Shown one piece after another: positions 18,339 through 27,332 of a DNA stretch of 64,000 bases. Position 1 is the first letter of the stretch. Every line of letters begins with the position of its first letter. The DNA is from Pirellulales bacterium (GTDB lineage: Bacteria; Planctomycetota; Planctomycetia; Pirellulales; Lacipirellulaceae). The position numbers and the translations under genes were made by a program. The stretch lies in NCBI GenBank assembly GCA_022448265.1, contig JAKVCC010000007.1, forward strand, positions 1 through 64,000. The letters run 5' to 3'. The notes below the pieces were generated by a model. It was not told where the DNA came from. It did not search any database and saw only the letters and a program-made list of their open reading frames with translations.

Positions 18339-18553
18339 GATTCTCCGCCCGCTCCCGCTTCAGAATCGTGCGCAGACGGCCAACATTTTTTGACCGCGTA
18401 AAACCAGGCAAAGCTGGCCGCGACAGAAATGCAAGCCTGATAGAAAAGCCCCATGGGCATAAACCCAAAAACCAGCGTATCGTCGGTCCAAAACCAGTTG
18501 TCCTGGTGCAACACAAGCAAGACCAATACGATTGCCAGGAGCGAGCGGGGCAT
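18335..18553 (-). CDS. DUF3311-like small membrane protein, symporter partner
   Basis: 72 residues with two hydrophobic helices (SLLAIVLVLLVLH and FYQACISVAASFAWFYAV) around a short loop. Small proteins of this kind (DUF3311) are commonly encoded just before SSS symporters, and here the stop overlaps the symporter start by four bases, indicating translational coupling. It is probably an accessory subunit in the inner membrane. The ATG at 18553 is preferred because it starts just before the first helix; longer frames upstream look non-coding. Confidence 0.75.
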   Translation of the reverse strand: MPRSLLAIVLVLLVLHQDNWFWTDDTLVFGFMPMGLFYQACISVAASFAWFYAVKKCWPSAHDSEAGAGGES

Positions 18554-18587
18554 AAAACGAAAGTGGAGCGCGGAAAGGGATAGCCAA

Positions 18588-18618
18588 GTAGATTTATTTT
18601 CGTTTCGCTATAATCTAC
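18588..18618. promoter_or_regulatory. inverted repeat upstream of symporter operon
   Basis: GTAGATT (18588-18594) and AATCTAC (18612-18618) form a perfect 7-base inverted repeat with a 17-base spacer, 35 bases before the DUF3311 start. It may be an operator or part of the promoter; a TATAAT hexamer (plus strand) overlaps the right arm. Confidence 0.3.
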
Positions 18619-18664
18619 CAAGATTAGCCACGTGGCCATATGGCTGTCTGATCACAAATCCGGG

Positions 18665-19921
18665 CTAGCTGGGCATTTCGTCCGCCGCGCTGTGGCGGGC
18701 CTCGAGCCACGGTAACAGATCATCAAAAATGCGTCCTTGGCAACCGTCGAAGATGCGCCCAATAAGCAGATCGACCAATTCCTCGCGGTGCTCAGGGTAT
18801 TGCTCGATAAACTTCCCGACCCGGAACTCGCCCGAGTAAAAAGCCCCGACTAGCTGGCGCAGGAGTCCTGTTTGACGGGTAAATTTGGGCAGCCAGCGTC
18901 CCAAGACCGCAGCCGAAACGTCACCGCTGCGCAGGGCGTCGACTACGCAGTCGGCGGCCAACTCTGCGGACTTCAAGGCGAAGTAGACTCCGGTCGAATA
19001 GATCGGATCGATGAATCCCCAAGCATCACCGACCAACACCCAGCCATCGCCAGCAGAGCGGCTGGTTGTGTAGGAAAACTCCTTGGCAACCTGAAGCGAG
19101 TCGACGGGCTGGGCGTCCTTCAGCCAGTTCTTGAGCGTCGCACAATTTTCCAGCTCTTCGGCAAACACCTGATCCGGAGCGCCGCGACCCTGGAGAAGAT
19201 ATTCACTATCGCCCACCACGCCGACACTCACCACGCTATTACTCTGAGGAATGTGCCAAAACCAGGACTTCTGCTCCGCCGTATGCAGAATCGCCGTTTT
19301 AACGCCGCCGCCTTGCTCGTCTCGATATCCCCCGCGAAAATGTCCCCAGATCGCCGCCTTGCGAAAATCCGGGTTCACGGTGCGCAGGCCAAGCTTCGAG
19401 GCGAGCAGCGTTTGCTGCCCAGTCGCATCGACGACAATCTGGGCGGCAATTTGTCGCGTATCGCCGGCGGCCGACTTCAACCTAACACCGATCGCCCGGT
19501 CACCATCCAAAATCACATCGACAACGCGCGTGGCATCGCAGCAGGTGGCACCCTTGGCGGCCGCATTGTCAAAAAGCATCTGGTCAAACTCAGCCCGGTC
19601 CACGTGCCAAGTTTGGCTCGACGCGCGCGGGTCGTGCGAGCGAAAAAAAAACGGTGCGGATTCTCTGCCCGTGTGATTGACGAATTGGACACCCACTTTT
19701 TTTGCGTAGGAGCTTTTGCGCAGCGTCTCGAGCACGCCTAGACGCTCAAACACCCAATACGTTTCGGGCATCAGCGATTCGCCGACATGAGGTCGCGGAA
19801 AAGCATCGCGTTCGACCAACAACGTTTGCAAGCCCGCCTCGGCCACGAGGGCTGCCACAGTCGACCCTGCCGGACCGCCTCCCATGACCACGCAGTCGTA
19901 CGTCTCAAGAATATCGATCAT
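18665..19921 (-). CDS. FAD-dependent oxidoreductase, flavin halogenase / geranylgeranyl-reductase-like
   Basis: 418 residues with an N-terminal FAD-binding motif (VVMGGGPAGS, residues 12-20), then PHVGESLMPETYW, a late FAD contact in GDAWGFIDPIYSTGV, and the WxWxIP motif (WFWHIP, residues 220-225) that marks the flavin-dependent halogenase branch. A lysine pair at 74-75 sits where halogenases have the catalytic lysine in my rough alignment. It could be a halogenase, an epoxidase-like monooxygenase or a prenyl reductase. Its position at the downstream end of the terpenoid locus suggests modification of that product, but this is inference. The C-terminal 60 residues are not typical of geranylgeranyl reductases. 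Confidence 0.85.
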   Translation of the reverse strand: MIDILETYDCVVMGGGPAGSTVAALVAEAGLQTLLVERDAFPRPHVGESLMPETYWVFERLGVLETLRKSSYAKKVGVQFVNHTGRESAPFFFRSHDPRASSQTWHVDRAEFDQMLFDNAAAKGATCCDATRVVDVILDGDRAIGVRLKSAAGDTRQIAAQIVVDATGQQTLLASKLGLRTVNPDFRKAAIWGHFRGGYRDEQGGGVKTAILHTAEQKSWFWHIPQSNSVVSVGVVGDSEYLLQGRGAPDQVFAEELENCATLKNWLKDAQPVDSLQVAKEFSYTTSRSAGDGWVLVGDAWGFIDPIYSTGVYFALKSAELAADCVVDALRSGDVSAAVLGRWLPKFTRQTGLLRQLVGAFYSGEFRVGKFIEQYPEHREELVDLLIGRIFDGCQGRIFDDLLPWLEARHSAADEMPS

Positions 19922-19969
19922 AAGATTAAATGTTAATCAGCTTTCAAATTCGTTTGGTGCCTCGCATCA

Positions 19970-20026
19970 AATGACCAGGCGCTGGCGCGCCTAGCCCAAT
20001 CTCTGGCAATTGGGTCCCTGGTCATT
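19970..20026. repeat. nested inverted repeat (possible terminator or REP-like)
   Basis: AATGACCAGG (19970-19979) pairs with CCTGGTCATT (20017-20026), and inside it CCCAAT (19995-20000) pairs with ATTGGG (20009-20014). The double hairpin lies between the end of the chorismate-lyase-like gene and the start of the flavoenzyme gene, both on the minus strand. It lacks a U-run, so it may attenuate or stabilise RNA rather than terminate. Confidence 0.4.
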
Positions 20027-20038
20027 CGGTCCTACCCC

Positions 20039-20563
20039 TCATGCCTTCACAATCTCCAGTAATTCCACGGCCGGTTTGCCCGCCACCAAAATCCGCGCAG
20101 TGCGTCCATAGATATGGGCGTCTTCTTCCAAGCGCAGATGGGTGCGCAATTCGGATCCCGGTGCCACGCGGAACAACTGAACCAATTCGACTTCCCGCAT
20201 CAGGTGGTGGCGTATCATAATCCGTCCCAACGGCAAGGCCTGCGATTCGATTTCCAGTCGCACGACCTCCGGCAGGCCCTTCAAGTCAATCCGCATAATC
20301 CCAAACTGCACCACGTGGTGATCGCGTTGGAGGGCCAGCACGATCTTGCGGGCATAAGAATCGCCGTCTCGGTGTTCGGCCAACACGTGGACGTCCACCA
20401 TACTATTGTGCCACGCTTCGACAGTGACCGTCATATGGTCGTGGTGCGCCAGCAGCGCCTGGTAGGCCTCCGGCAAATCCGTCGCCTCGATGGCATGAAA
20501 CCGTCCCAACTCGGCAAGCGAGCTGTAGAACAGATTAGTGATCTGAACAATGGTAGAAGACAT
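20039..20563 (-). CDS. chorismate-lyase-like (UbiC/UTRA fold) protein
   Basis: A 174-residue protein whose second half resembles the chorismate pyruvate-lyase fold. ALPLGRIMIRH matches the PLG segment of UbiC, and YGRTARILVAGKPAVELLEIV matches the end of that fold, including a late Glu. UbiC releases 4-hydroxybenzoate from chorismate for quinone synthesis; whether this protein does so cannot be judged, since the likeness is distant. The related UTRA fold only binds ligands. It lies between the prenyl synthase fusion and the flavoenzyme on the same strand, so an aromatic-prenyl product is conceivable. The start at 20563 (MSSTIVQITNLF) is plausible. Confidence 0.6.
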   Translation of the reverse strand: MSSTIVQITNLFYSSLAELGRFHAIEATDLPEAYQALLAHHDHMTVTVEAWHNSMVDVHVLAEHRDGDSYARKIVLALQRDHHVVQFGIMRIDLKGLPEVVRLEIESQALPLGRIMIRHHLMREVELVQLFRVAPGSELRTHLRLEEDAHIYGRTARILVAGKPAVELLEIVKA

Positions 20564-20676
20564 AGGAAGGAGTCAGGAGTGAGCAGCGAAGATGGGCTGA
20601 AACGCGATTTGTCGGGAAAGTCACATTTCTTGCACGGTTTGCAACTCGTGCCTCGCGCCGTGTAACTGGGGGGCTC

Positions 20677-22668
20677 CTATTTTGAGCCTAGCGCCTCGGC
20701 CTGTATCACCGGCGTCACTAGCGCCATTTCTGCTTCTGGCGGCTTATCCAGGACCGTGTCGATCAGGTAGTACAATAAGCGACGCAGGCTTTCCGGTTCT
20801 ATGCCGTCAGCAATCCGCTCGGCTCGTTCCTGGTATTTGTCCACCAAATTGTGGGCCTTGTCGAATACGCCCGCCTCGCGGTAAAGCTGCTCGACTCGGG
20901 CTACGCGTTTGTCGGGTTGCGCTCCGCTACCGACAAGTTGCAGCAGCTCAGCCTGAACTTCCGGAGCGAGAGCTTCCAATGCCAACGCCCACAGCAACGT
21001 GGGGCGACCGCCCAGTGTATCCAGCCCCGCGGACAGCTTGTTGTCTTGGTCACCTTGCCAGTCTTTTAGATCGTTCAATATCTGAAATGCGATGCCCAGG
21101 TGCTTAGAAAATTGCTTCAAGGGCCCTTCGAGTTCGCCCAAAGGCTCGGCGCAACGGATTCCGCATAACAGGGCAGCTTCAAATGCAGGCGCAGTCTTAA
21201 GCGCATAGATCTTGAGTGCATCCAGGGGCTTAAGCTGCTTGTCGCAGCCGTCGCGCCATACAAGCTCCGCCCCTTGGCCTTCGCTCAACCGCAAGTGGGC
21301 GTCGGCCAGCCGGTCGAGAATCTCACCGGCTACTTCAGGACCTAAATTCGCCACATCGCGGCTAACGAGCCGATATCCTAAGCCGATCATATAGTCGCCT
21401 ACGTTAACTGCCGCAGGCACTCCCACCACACGGTGCATGGCTGGCTGGCCATAGCGGAAGTCGTCATCGTCCTCGATATCGTCATGGACCAGCGATGCCT
21501 TGTGAAACGTCTCGATCGAAAGCGCCACACGCCGAACCGCATCGGGCACCTGCTCGAGATGGCGCGCCCCATCGTGGGCCACGCCCTTGCCCCCGGTCAT
21601 CGCATCGTAAGCAGCTAGTGTAATAAATGGCCGTGCATACTTTCCGCCCTGCGCAATAAAGTCGTAAGCCATCTGCTCCGTAGCAGCCACCGGATCACCA
21701 AAAAACGGGGCAGACCTGCTTTCCACCCGGGTCTGGGCCTCCATTTCAGTATCACGGCCGGTCGGCGACGAGTCTCCCGTATGCGCCCCATCTAGGACAA
21801 CCATATCTCTTTCGGCCCCGTTTCTTTCCACCCCATTTACGTTAGCTTCTCTTTGTCGGGGTGCTAACTGGGCCAGATGGTCCGGCTCAAACAGCTGTCG
21901 CGCCAATCGCAATAGGTGCAAGTAGGTTGGCGACCGCTTGCTTGGCGCGTCGCGCCGTACGTGAATCAGCTCGTGCACCCAGTCCTCGTCGACTGAGGTA
22001 TTGCGACAATCGCTCGATAATAGGGGTACCGCCATCGAGGGCACCCCCGCCAGCAGCACTTTGTCGATTGCCTTTTCCAACACATTCAGGCAGGCGACGC
22101 CGATGATGGCATCGACATAGCCGCTGATAATGATCTTCATCACAATCGGCGAGCCCTCGGCAACCAGCACTTTGTAGCCAAGTTCCTCAGCTTGAATGCG
22201 AAAGTCGGCAATGCTGCAAGCGCCACACTTCTTGCAATCCAGCCCAAACTGATCGTAGTCCGCCGGGCACCCCTCTGCATGCTTCAAGCAATGGGGCAAC
22301 AGAAGTAGGCGACGACTCGGTGGTACCGCAGCCACTTGCTCGCGCCAAAACTCCGAAGAAAGCACGACCATCATCCAGCCGAGATACCCTTCTGGCTGCT
22401 TGTGCTCGGTTAGAAGCTCCCGAGCCACAACTTCCAACTCGTCTTTCGAAAATTGCTGGCTGCTATCGATTCGAGCTAAAGCCTGCTGACAAATCTCGCG
22501 CAGACGAATCCGCAAATCAAGCGAGGGGGGTACGTCTTTGAGATGGGCCGTCCGGCGCCGGCGCGGGCCCTTGCGCCGCTGCGGTGCCGCTGCGGCCGGA
22601 GAATCACCAGCGACATGGCCTTCGGCAAGCTCTAAATTTTCTGTAGTCTCCGTAGGTACGCTCGCCAC
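20677..22668 (-). CDS. DUF116-polyprenyl synthase fusion protein
   Basis: 663 residues in two parts. Residues 1-265 have a basic linker (30-40) and then a DUF116 domain with clustered cysteines: C127, C134, C145, C148 and C151 (LDCKKCGACS), plus C193 and C221. Residues about 320-663 are a trans-polyprenyl diphosphate synthase: GGKYARP at 341, first Asp-rich motif HDDIEDDDD at 395-403, and second motif NDLKDW at 532. The residues before the first motif (A391, S392) are small, which in this family usually allows chains longer than C15; this is inference. An upstream gap of 174 bases to the cyclase gene suggests one operon. The fusion is unusual to me. DUF116 has no established function; its cysteines suggest metal or Fe-S binding. 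Confidence 0.88.
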   Translation of the reverse strand: MASVPTETTENLELAEGHVAGDSPAAAAPQRRKGPRRRRTAHLKDVPPSLDLRIRLREICQQALARIDSSQQFSKDELEVVARELLTEHKQPEGYLGWMMVVLSSEFWREQVAAVPPSRRLLLLPHCLKHAEGCPADYDQFGLDCKKCGACSIADFRIQAEELGYKVLVAEGSPIVMKIIISGYVDAIIGVACLNVLEKAIDKVLLAGVPSMAVPLLSSDCRNTSVDEDWVHELIHVRRDAPSKRSPTYLHLLRLARQLFEPDHLAQLAPRQREANVNGVERNGAERDMVVLDGAHTGDSSPTGRDTEMEAQTRVESRSAPFFGDPVAATEQMAYDFIAQGGKYARPFITLAAYDAMTGGKGVAHDGARHLEQVPDAVRRVALSIETFHKASLVHDDIEDDDDFRYGQPAMHRVVGVPAAVNVGDYMIGLGYRLVSRDVANLGPEVAGEILDRLADAHLRLSEGQGAELVWRDGCDKQLKPLDALKIYALKTAPAFEAALLCGIRCAEPLGELEGPLKQFSKHLGIAFQILNDLKDWQGDQDNKLSAGLDTLGGRPTLLWALALEALAPEVQAELLQLVGSGAQPDKRVARVEQLYREAGVFDKAHNLVDKYQERAERIADGIEPESLRRLLYYLIDTVLDKPPEAEMALVTPVIQAEALGSK

Positions 22669-22842
22669 GCGCTGCCTCCTCGCCGCCCTGCCAAAAAGTT
22701 ACCAACGAAATCAGTTTCGACCAATTCGCTCCCTATCGAGAGCCCGGTCACTCTAGCGCCCTATCTCCCGGCGCCTTGCCCAAAAGCGCCACAAATCATC
22801 GCCTGGGCTTCTCGTTAATCCGCGCTACTGCACCCCCGTCAC

Positions 22843-24840
22843 TCAAACTCGCGCCGTCGATCCAACCACCGGCCCAACCCGCAGCCCGCCAGCAGCCCCC
22901 TGCGGCGCCACCTCGGCAGCCACCCGGTGCCGAGCCCTGGCCAATGCGCGCGTCACAAAAATCTGCGGGTACAGCCGCTCATAATACCATAATTTTGCAA
23001 AGTAAAAACCGATCGGCGCGGGCTCTTTCCAGCGGTCCTGCTCGACCGCATCCATCAACCAGGAAGCTCCCTGCTCAAAGCTCGCCGCAGCTTCTTGGGA
23101 GCTATCGGCAAAGGGAACTAGGGCCTCTACAGCCAAGGCCGTTTCTTCGACACTGCTCGTCGCGTCACCACAATCGGGCAGCGGCGTCACAGGCCCCCAG
23201 CCGCCATCGGCACACTGGCACTCCACCAACCACTGCAGCCCGCGGCGTGCCATCTTGCTGGCCCCCAATCCCAGCTCGTCACACATGATCAATACCATGG
23301 ACGTCCCATACACGGGATTGGCTTCTTGAGGATTGCGCTCGTTACCAAACCACAAAGGATTCCAATTACCGGCTGCCTCTTGCGCGGCTTCGATGTACTT
23401 GAGGCCTCGGTGAGTGGCAACTTCAATGCGCCCGGCAAGTTCCGCGTTCGAATTTCCCCCTTGCCACATGCTTTTCCACCGACGGAGCGCACGCAACACA
23501 TGCGCGCTAATGTCAACGCTACTGCGGTCAAAGGCCAACCTGCCCCAACCTCGACAGAAAGTCGGCCAACCCCCGTCTTTGTTTTGAAGCTGCAGCAACC
23601 AAAGCACGCCTTCCCGCGCGGCGCGGCGTATTTTGGACCGGCGATCTTGCGTCTTCGGCCCGACCGCTGAGGCCGGCGGATAGCAAGCGGCCAGCGCCAA
23701 CAAGGCTGCCGAGGTGTCGTCCGCATCGGGAACACCGCCGGACCGATCCGTCCAGGCCCAGCCACCAGATACCGCGCCCGTAAACGGGTGAGGATCCCAG
23801 TGTTGGCAGTCGAGCAACCAACGGACAGAATCCCAAAGCTCATTCTGCGAGGCCGGCTCCTGTGCCCTCTCTCCACCCGTGCCCCCCTCTGGATGACCCT
23901 CAAGCGAGGAAAGGGCGAGCGAAGTGTTCCAGGTAGCCAAATCTGAATCGATCGGCCAACTACCATCCGCCCGGACAGAAGACAACAAAAACTCCACACC
24001 GCGACGTACAATTCGGTGTTCCGAAAGTCCGACACTGGCAAGACTCATCACGATAAAACTGGTCAGAGGCGTCGCCTCCAAAAAACCACCACTGGCAGGC
24101 TGTATATCTTCGACAACGGCCAAGCTACGCTTTATCGCCCACCGGCGCAGCTGACGCATGAACGGATTCCGCGGCGGGCCGTGATGAAACCGGGCCTGTC
24201 CGACCGCGACCAGCGCGGGGATCGCATAGCTCACAACCGGCAGATTCAACCAGCGATACAAACTTTGTGGCAGACAAGCCAATTCAAAGGGCAGGGGGGG
24301 AACCCGGTGCCACGGAATCATGTCGGCCAGTGCACAGTTAGCTAAAATAGGCACGGCGAATGTTTTGTCCCCCGCGTAGCGCCGCTTCAGCGCCGCCACA
24401 CCACCTTGCGACTCAACGTATTGCTCTGCCCGCTCGAGCAAACTGGCATACTTGGCCGGCACACCTGTCAGGTGAAATGCCGCTTGCACCAACATGGTGG
24501 TGGCAATGTTGGAAAGACTGCGGTCCGTGTCGCCCCAACCGCCGTCGTCATTTTGTTGCTCGGCAAGCCAGTGCAACGACCGAACAATTTGTTCGCTCAG
24601 ATCGCCTCGAAAAATCTCATCTATATGCGAGGGCTCTTCACCCGGAGTATAGGCGGGCAGCCCCGACTTCATCCCAGCTTGTTCCGCCAACACTAGCGCA
24701 CTGATCGCGGTGGCCGTCGAAAGGGGTGAACTCGAAAGTTCGCCAGTCCAATGTGCGGCCGAGTTGCGTTCGGCCAGCAACTGCTTGTGAGCAGTTTGGT
24801 GAGCGGCAGCTAGCCGATCACGATCCACTTGAAGAGTCAT
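22843..24840 (-). CDS. shc: squalene-hopene cyclase family (class II terpene cyclase)
   Basis: 665 residues, the usual SHC length. The protonating DxDD motif is DADD at 372-375 (GVPDADDTSAALLAL). Several QW repeats are visible: QQNDDGGWG near 96, ADGSW near 291, QLQNKDGGW near 417 and CQCADGGWG near 541. FYFAKLWYYERLYP near 612 matches the conserved C-terminal aromatic segment. Such enzymes cyclise squalene or other linear isoprenoids in the membrane. No squalene-synthesis genes (HpnC/D/E type) are seen, so the substrate may be another polyprene supplied by the adjacent prenyl synthase. The last 30 residues are Ala/Gly-rich and variable. Start at 24840. Confidence 0.9.
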   Translation of the reverse strand: MTLQVDRDRLAAAHQTAHKQLLAERNSAAHWTGELSSSPLSTATAISALVLAEQAGMKSGLPAYTPGEEPSHIDEIFRGDLSEQIVRSLHWLAEQQNDDGGWGDTDRSLSNIATTMLVQAAFHLTGVPAKYASLLERAEQYVESQGGVAALKRRYAGDKTFAVPILANCALADMIPWHRVPPLPFELACLPQSLYRWLNLPVVSYAIPALVAVGQARFHHGPPRNPFMRQLRRWAIKRSLAVVEDIQPASGGFLEATPLTSFIVMSLASVGLSEHRIVRRGVEFLLSSVRADGSWPIDSDLATWNTSLALSSLEGHPEGGTGGERAQEPASQNELWDSVRWLLDCQHWDPHPFTGAVSGGWAWTDRSGGVPDADDTSAALLALAACYPPASAVGPKTQDRRSKIRRAAREGVLWLLQLQNKDGGWPTFCRGWGRLAFDRSSVDISAHVLRALRRWKSMWQGGNSNAELAGRIEVATHRGLKYIEAAQEAAGNWNPLWFGNERNPQEANPVYGTSMVLIMCDELGLGASKMARRGLQWLVECQCADGGWGPVTPLPDCGDATSSVEETALAVEALVPFADSSQEAAASFEQGASWLMDAVEQDRWKEPAPIGFYFAKLWYYERLYPQIFVTRALARARHRVAAEVAPQGAAGGLRVGPVVGSTARV

Positions 24841-25244
24841 ACGAGCCGAGAGGCTCCGGGGTTAGCGGGAAGCCGCCGGAAAATTAAGCCGACGAGCGCC
24901 CAATTCTATTCACGCCGATAGGCGCTGTCGAGGGTGGGCCCCCGGTAGGTCGAGGTTCCGTTTGCCCCCGCACTTGAAAAAAACGCCGGTGCCCAAATCA
25001 GCAATGAAAATTTCAAAAAAATCAGGGGCATTCGGCCTCTGGTCGAGGGTTGGCCTGGCATCGCATCGGCAGGTGGCTCCCTGAGAAAACCAATCCAAAA
25101 TTACCCTACGGCCCCGGAACTGCCACTTTACTACCCCACACACCATGGTTCTGAGACTGGTCCTAGTTTCTTCAACCTGAAGCAGACATAATTGGCACCA
25201 ATCGATTGCTCTGGCCCCTGGTGCCTCCCCGGAACCAATGCCCC
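24841..25244. other. divergent promoter region of the terpenoid locus
   Basis: About 400 bases separate the cyclase (minus) and the radical SAM gene (plus), so both promoters should lie here. Small frames inside it look non-coding. I see no strong operator. Confidence 0.4.
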
Positions 25245-26489
25245 ATGTACCTCCGCTACGCCAAACGGCTGCTGACCGAAACTGACAAGCGCCTGCTTTG
25301 GAAGCTCGCCTATAATTTCGCCTTCAAGGGGATGCGGGCAATTCGGCAGCACAAAAAACGGCTGGCCCGTGGCGACTTTTTTCCACCATTTCTCTACATT
25401 TCGATCATCAACAGTTGCAACCTACGATGTCAGGGATGTTGGGTAGACGTCGCCGCTAAACAAGAAAAAATCGAGGTCGACGCATTATCTCGCGTGATTC
25501 GCGAAGCCAATGAGCAGGGCAATTATTTCTTTGGCATTGTCGGCGGCGAGCCGTTCATGCACGCCGACATCTTAGATCTCTTTCGCCGCCATCCCGACTG
25601 CTACTTCCAGGTTTTCACCAACGGCCATTTTATTACGGACTCGGTTGCCGCTCAGCTCCGCAGTTGTGGCAACGTTACACCGCTCATCAGCGTCGAAGGA
25701 ACTGAGATTGTCAGCGATGAGCGCCGTGGTGGCCAGGAAGTACTAAGCAAAACAATGGAAGGCCTTCACAACTGCACCAGCCACAACCTGATTACCGGTG
25801 TCTGCACAAGCGTTTGCAAAACGAATCTCGACGACCTTGTAAACGAACCTTGGGTCGACCGCCTGATTGAACTGGGCGCGCTGTACATGTGGTATCATAC
25901 CTATCGGCCGATGGGCCCCGAGGCGGCGCCTCAGCTGGCTTTGTCACCAGAGGAACAACTCCGCATTCGCCGTTTTGTCGTCGAGATGCGCACGAAAAAA
26001 CCGATCGGCATCATCGACGCCTATTACGACGCCGACGGCCAGGCACTATGCCCTGCGGCAACCGGCTTCACGCATCACATTTCGCCCTGGGGCGACATCG
26101 AGCCGTGTCCGATCGTGCAATTTGCCGCTGAATCGATCTACGACGACCAGCCCCTGGCCGACACCTTCAATAACTCCCAGTTTCTCACAGATTTTCGCCA
26201 GTTGGCCGCATCGCATACCCGCGGGTGCATCGTCCTGGAGCGGCCTGATCTACTGCACGAACTCACGGTACTACACGGCGCCAAAGACACGACGGCCCGT
26301 AAGCAGGCGTCCGCAGAATTACAATCCATGGCACGACGGCCATCGCAATACAACCCAGCCAGCGAAGTGCCCGAAAAGAGTCTGGCCTACCGTTTTGCCA
26401 AACGGCATTTCTTCTCCGACTTCGGCGCGTACGACGCACCACAAAATCCGCTCGCGCGCAAAAACACTAAAACCAGTTCCAACACCTAA
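25245..26489 (+). CDS. radical SAM enzyme with SPASM-like C-terminus
   Basis: From the ATG at 25245 (MYLRYAKRLL) it has 414 residues. The radical SAM 4Fe-4S site is C58-x3-C62-x2-C65 (SCNLRCQGC), followed by GIVGGEPFMH, the SAM-binding GGEP motif. More cysteines occur in the C-terminal half (ALCPAATGF, DIEPCPIVQF, RGCIVLE), consistent with an auxiliary cluster as in SPASM/Twitch proteins. It is transcribed away from the cyclase. HpnH, which adds adenosine to hopene, is also a radical SAM enzyme, but the sequence around the cysteines here differs from my memory of HpnH (CNLACVGC), so I do not call it HpnH. A role in terpenoid modification is inferred from position. Confidence 0.82.
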   Translation: MYLRYAKRLLTETDKRLLWKLAYNFAFKGMRAIRQHKKRLARGDFFPPFLYISIINSCNLRCQGCWVDVAAKQEKIEVDALSRVIREANEQGNYFFGIVGGEPFMHADILDLFRRHPDCYFQVFTNGHFITDSVAAQLRSCGNVTPLISVEGTEIVSDERRGGQEVLSKTMEGLHNCTSHNLITGVCTSVCKTNLDDLVNEPWVDRLIELGALYMWYHTYRPMGPEAAPQLALSPEEQLRIRRFVVEMRTKKPIGIIDAYYDADGQALCPAATGFTHHISPWGDIEPCPIVQFAAESIYDDQPLADTFNNSQFLTDFRQLAASHTRGCIVLERPDLLHELTVLHGAKDTTARKQASAELQSMARRPSQYNPASEVPEKSLAYRFAKRHFFSDFGAYDAPQNPLARKNTKTSSNT

Positions 26490-27332
26490 AGTGGACCTTT
26501 CAATTCTCGAGAGCCTTGCCGCCGACTGATTGCTTGGGAATGGTTTCTAGTTACTAGAATGGAGGTTGCTGGCACCCTCTCGAAGTCGGTGCACGAAACT
26601 CTAGTGCCCAATAGGCTGCCGAAAAGCAGCTCCCATCTTCCATTCCCCACTAGTGGCAAGCGAAATACGATGCCGCACGAAATAGATACTTGCGGCTGCG
26701 ATTTAGTTGCACGTTTGCAAGAACCTACGAGCGCATTCTCGCTGACGCCAACTGCCGCTCTTTCGATACGATGAAACAATACCGCGAGCGGTGCAAAGCG
26801 AACCTTTCCCGCCGGCCATGTCATGGGCGCACTTAAATATCAACGAGCTGAGGAAAATAGGGCCGGTTCGCTTAATACGATGTCAAGTATTTTTTCCTCG
26901 GTAAGTCCGGCGACATTTTTCCGGATTTCCCAACACAACACAGCACGTTGATCTGTACGTCCCGAAGGATCTAGGCAACGGCCAAAGGATCACACATGCG
27001 CTGCAGTAACTAGGATTTGCACTTACTCAAATACAAATCGATGAGGTTGCATGCGGAAAATTCCTGTCCAACTTTAAGATGGCCCCTTTCATCTGGACTC
27101 GGTCTTTGCACCTGATGGCATCAAGCGATTTGAAGGGGCTGGAATTGCCGGGCAGAGAAGCAAGTGGGCGGGCCAAGGATGTAGAACCGCTGTCACGGCT
27201 GAAATCATTTCGCGACTATTTGGGTGTAGCACAAATATCAGATAGCCGACCGAACCATCAGGTCACCGGCTGCGTATGACAATACTAGACGGTTGAAAAA
27301 GCGTCGTGGGGGCAAATACGAGGAGTAAAACC
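26490..27332. other. gene-poor stretch after the radical SAM gene
   Basis: No frame longer than about 110 codons and none with recognisable motifs. Base composition is less GC-rich than the neighbouring genes. Together with the relics downstream it looks like decayed sequence. Confidence 0.35.

Noticed and set aside
18872-19741. 289-codon plus-strand frame inside the flavoenzyme gene
   Set aside because: Antisense shadow with no domain.
25245-26489. Naming the radical SAM protein HpnH
   Set aside because: Cysteine-flanking residues differ from HpnH as I recall it, and the usual hpn neighbours are absent.
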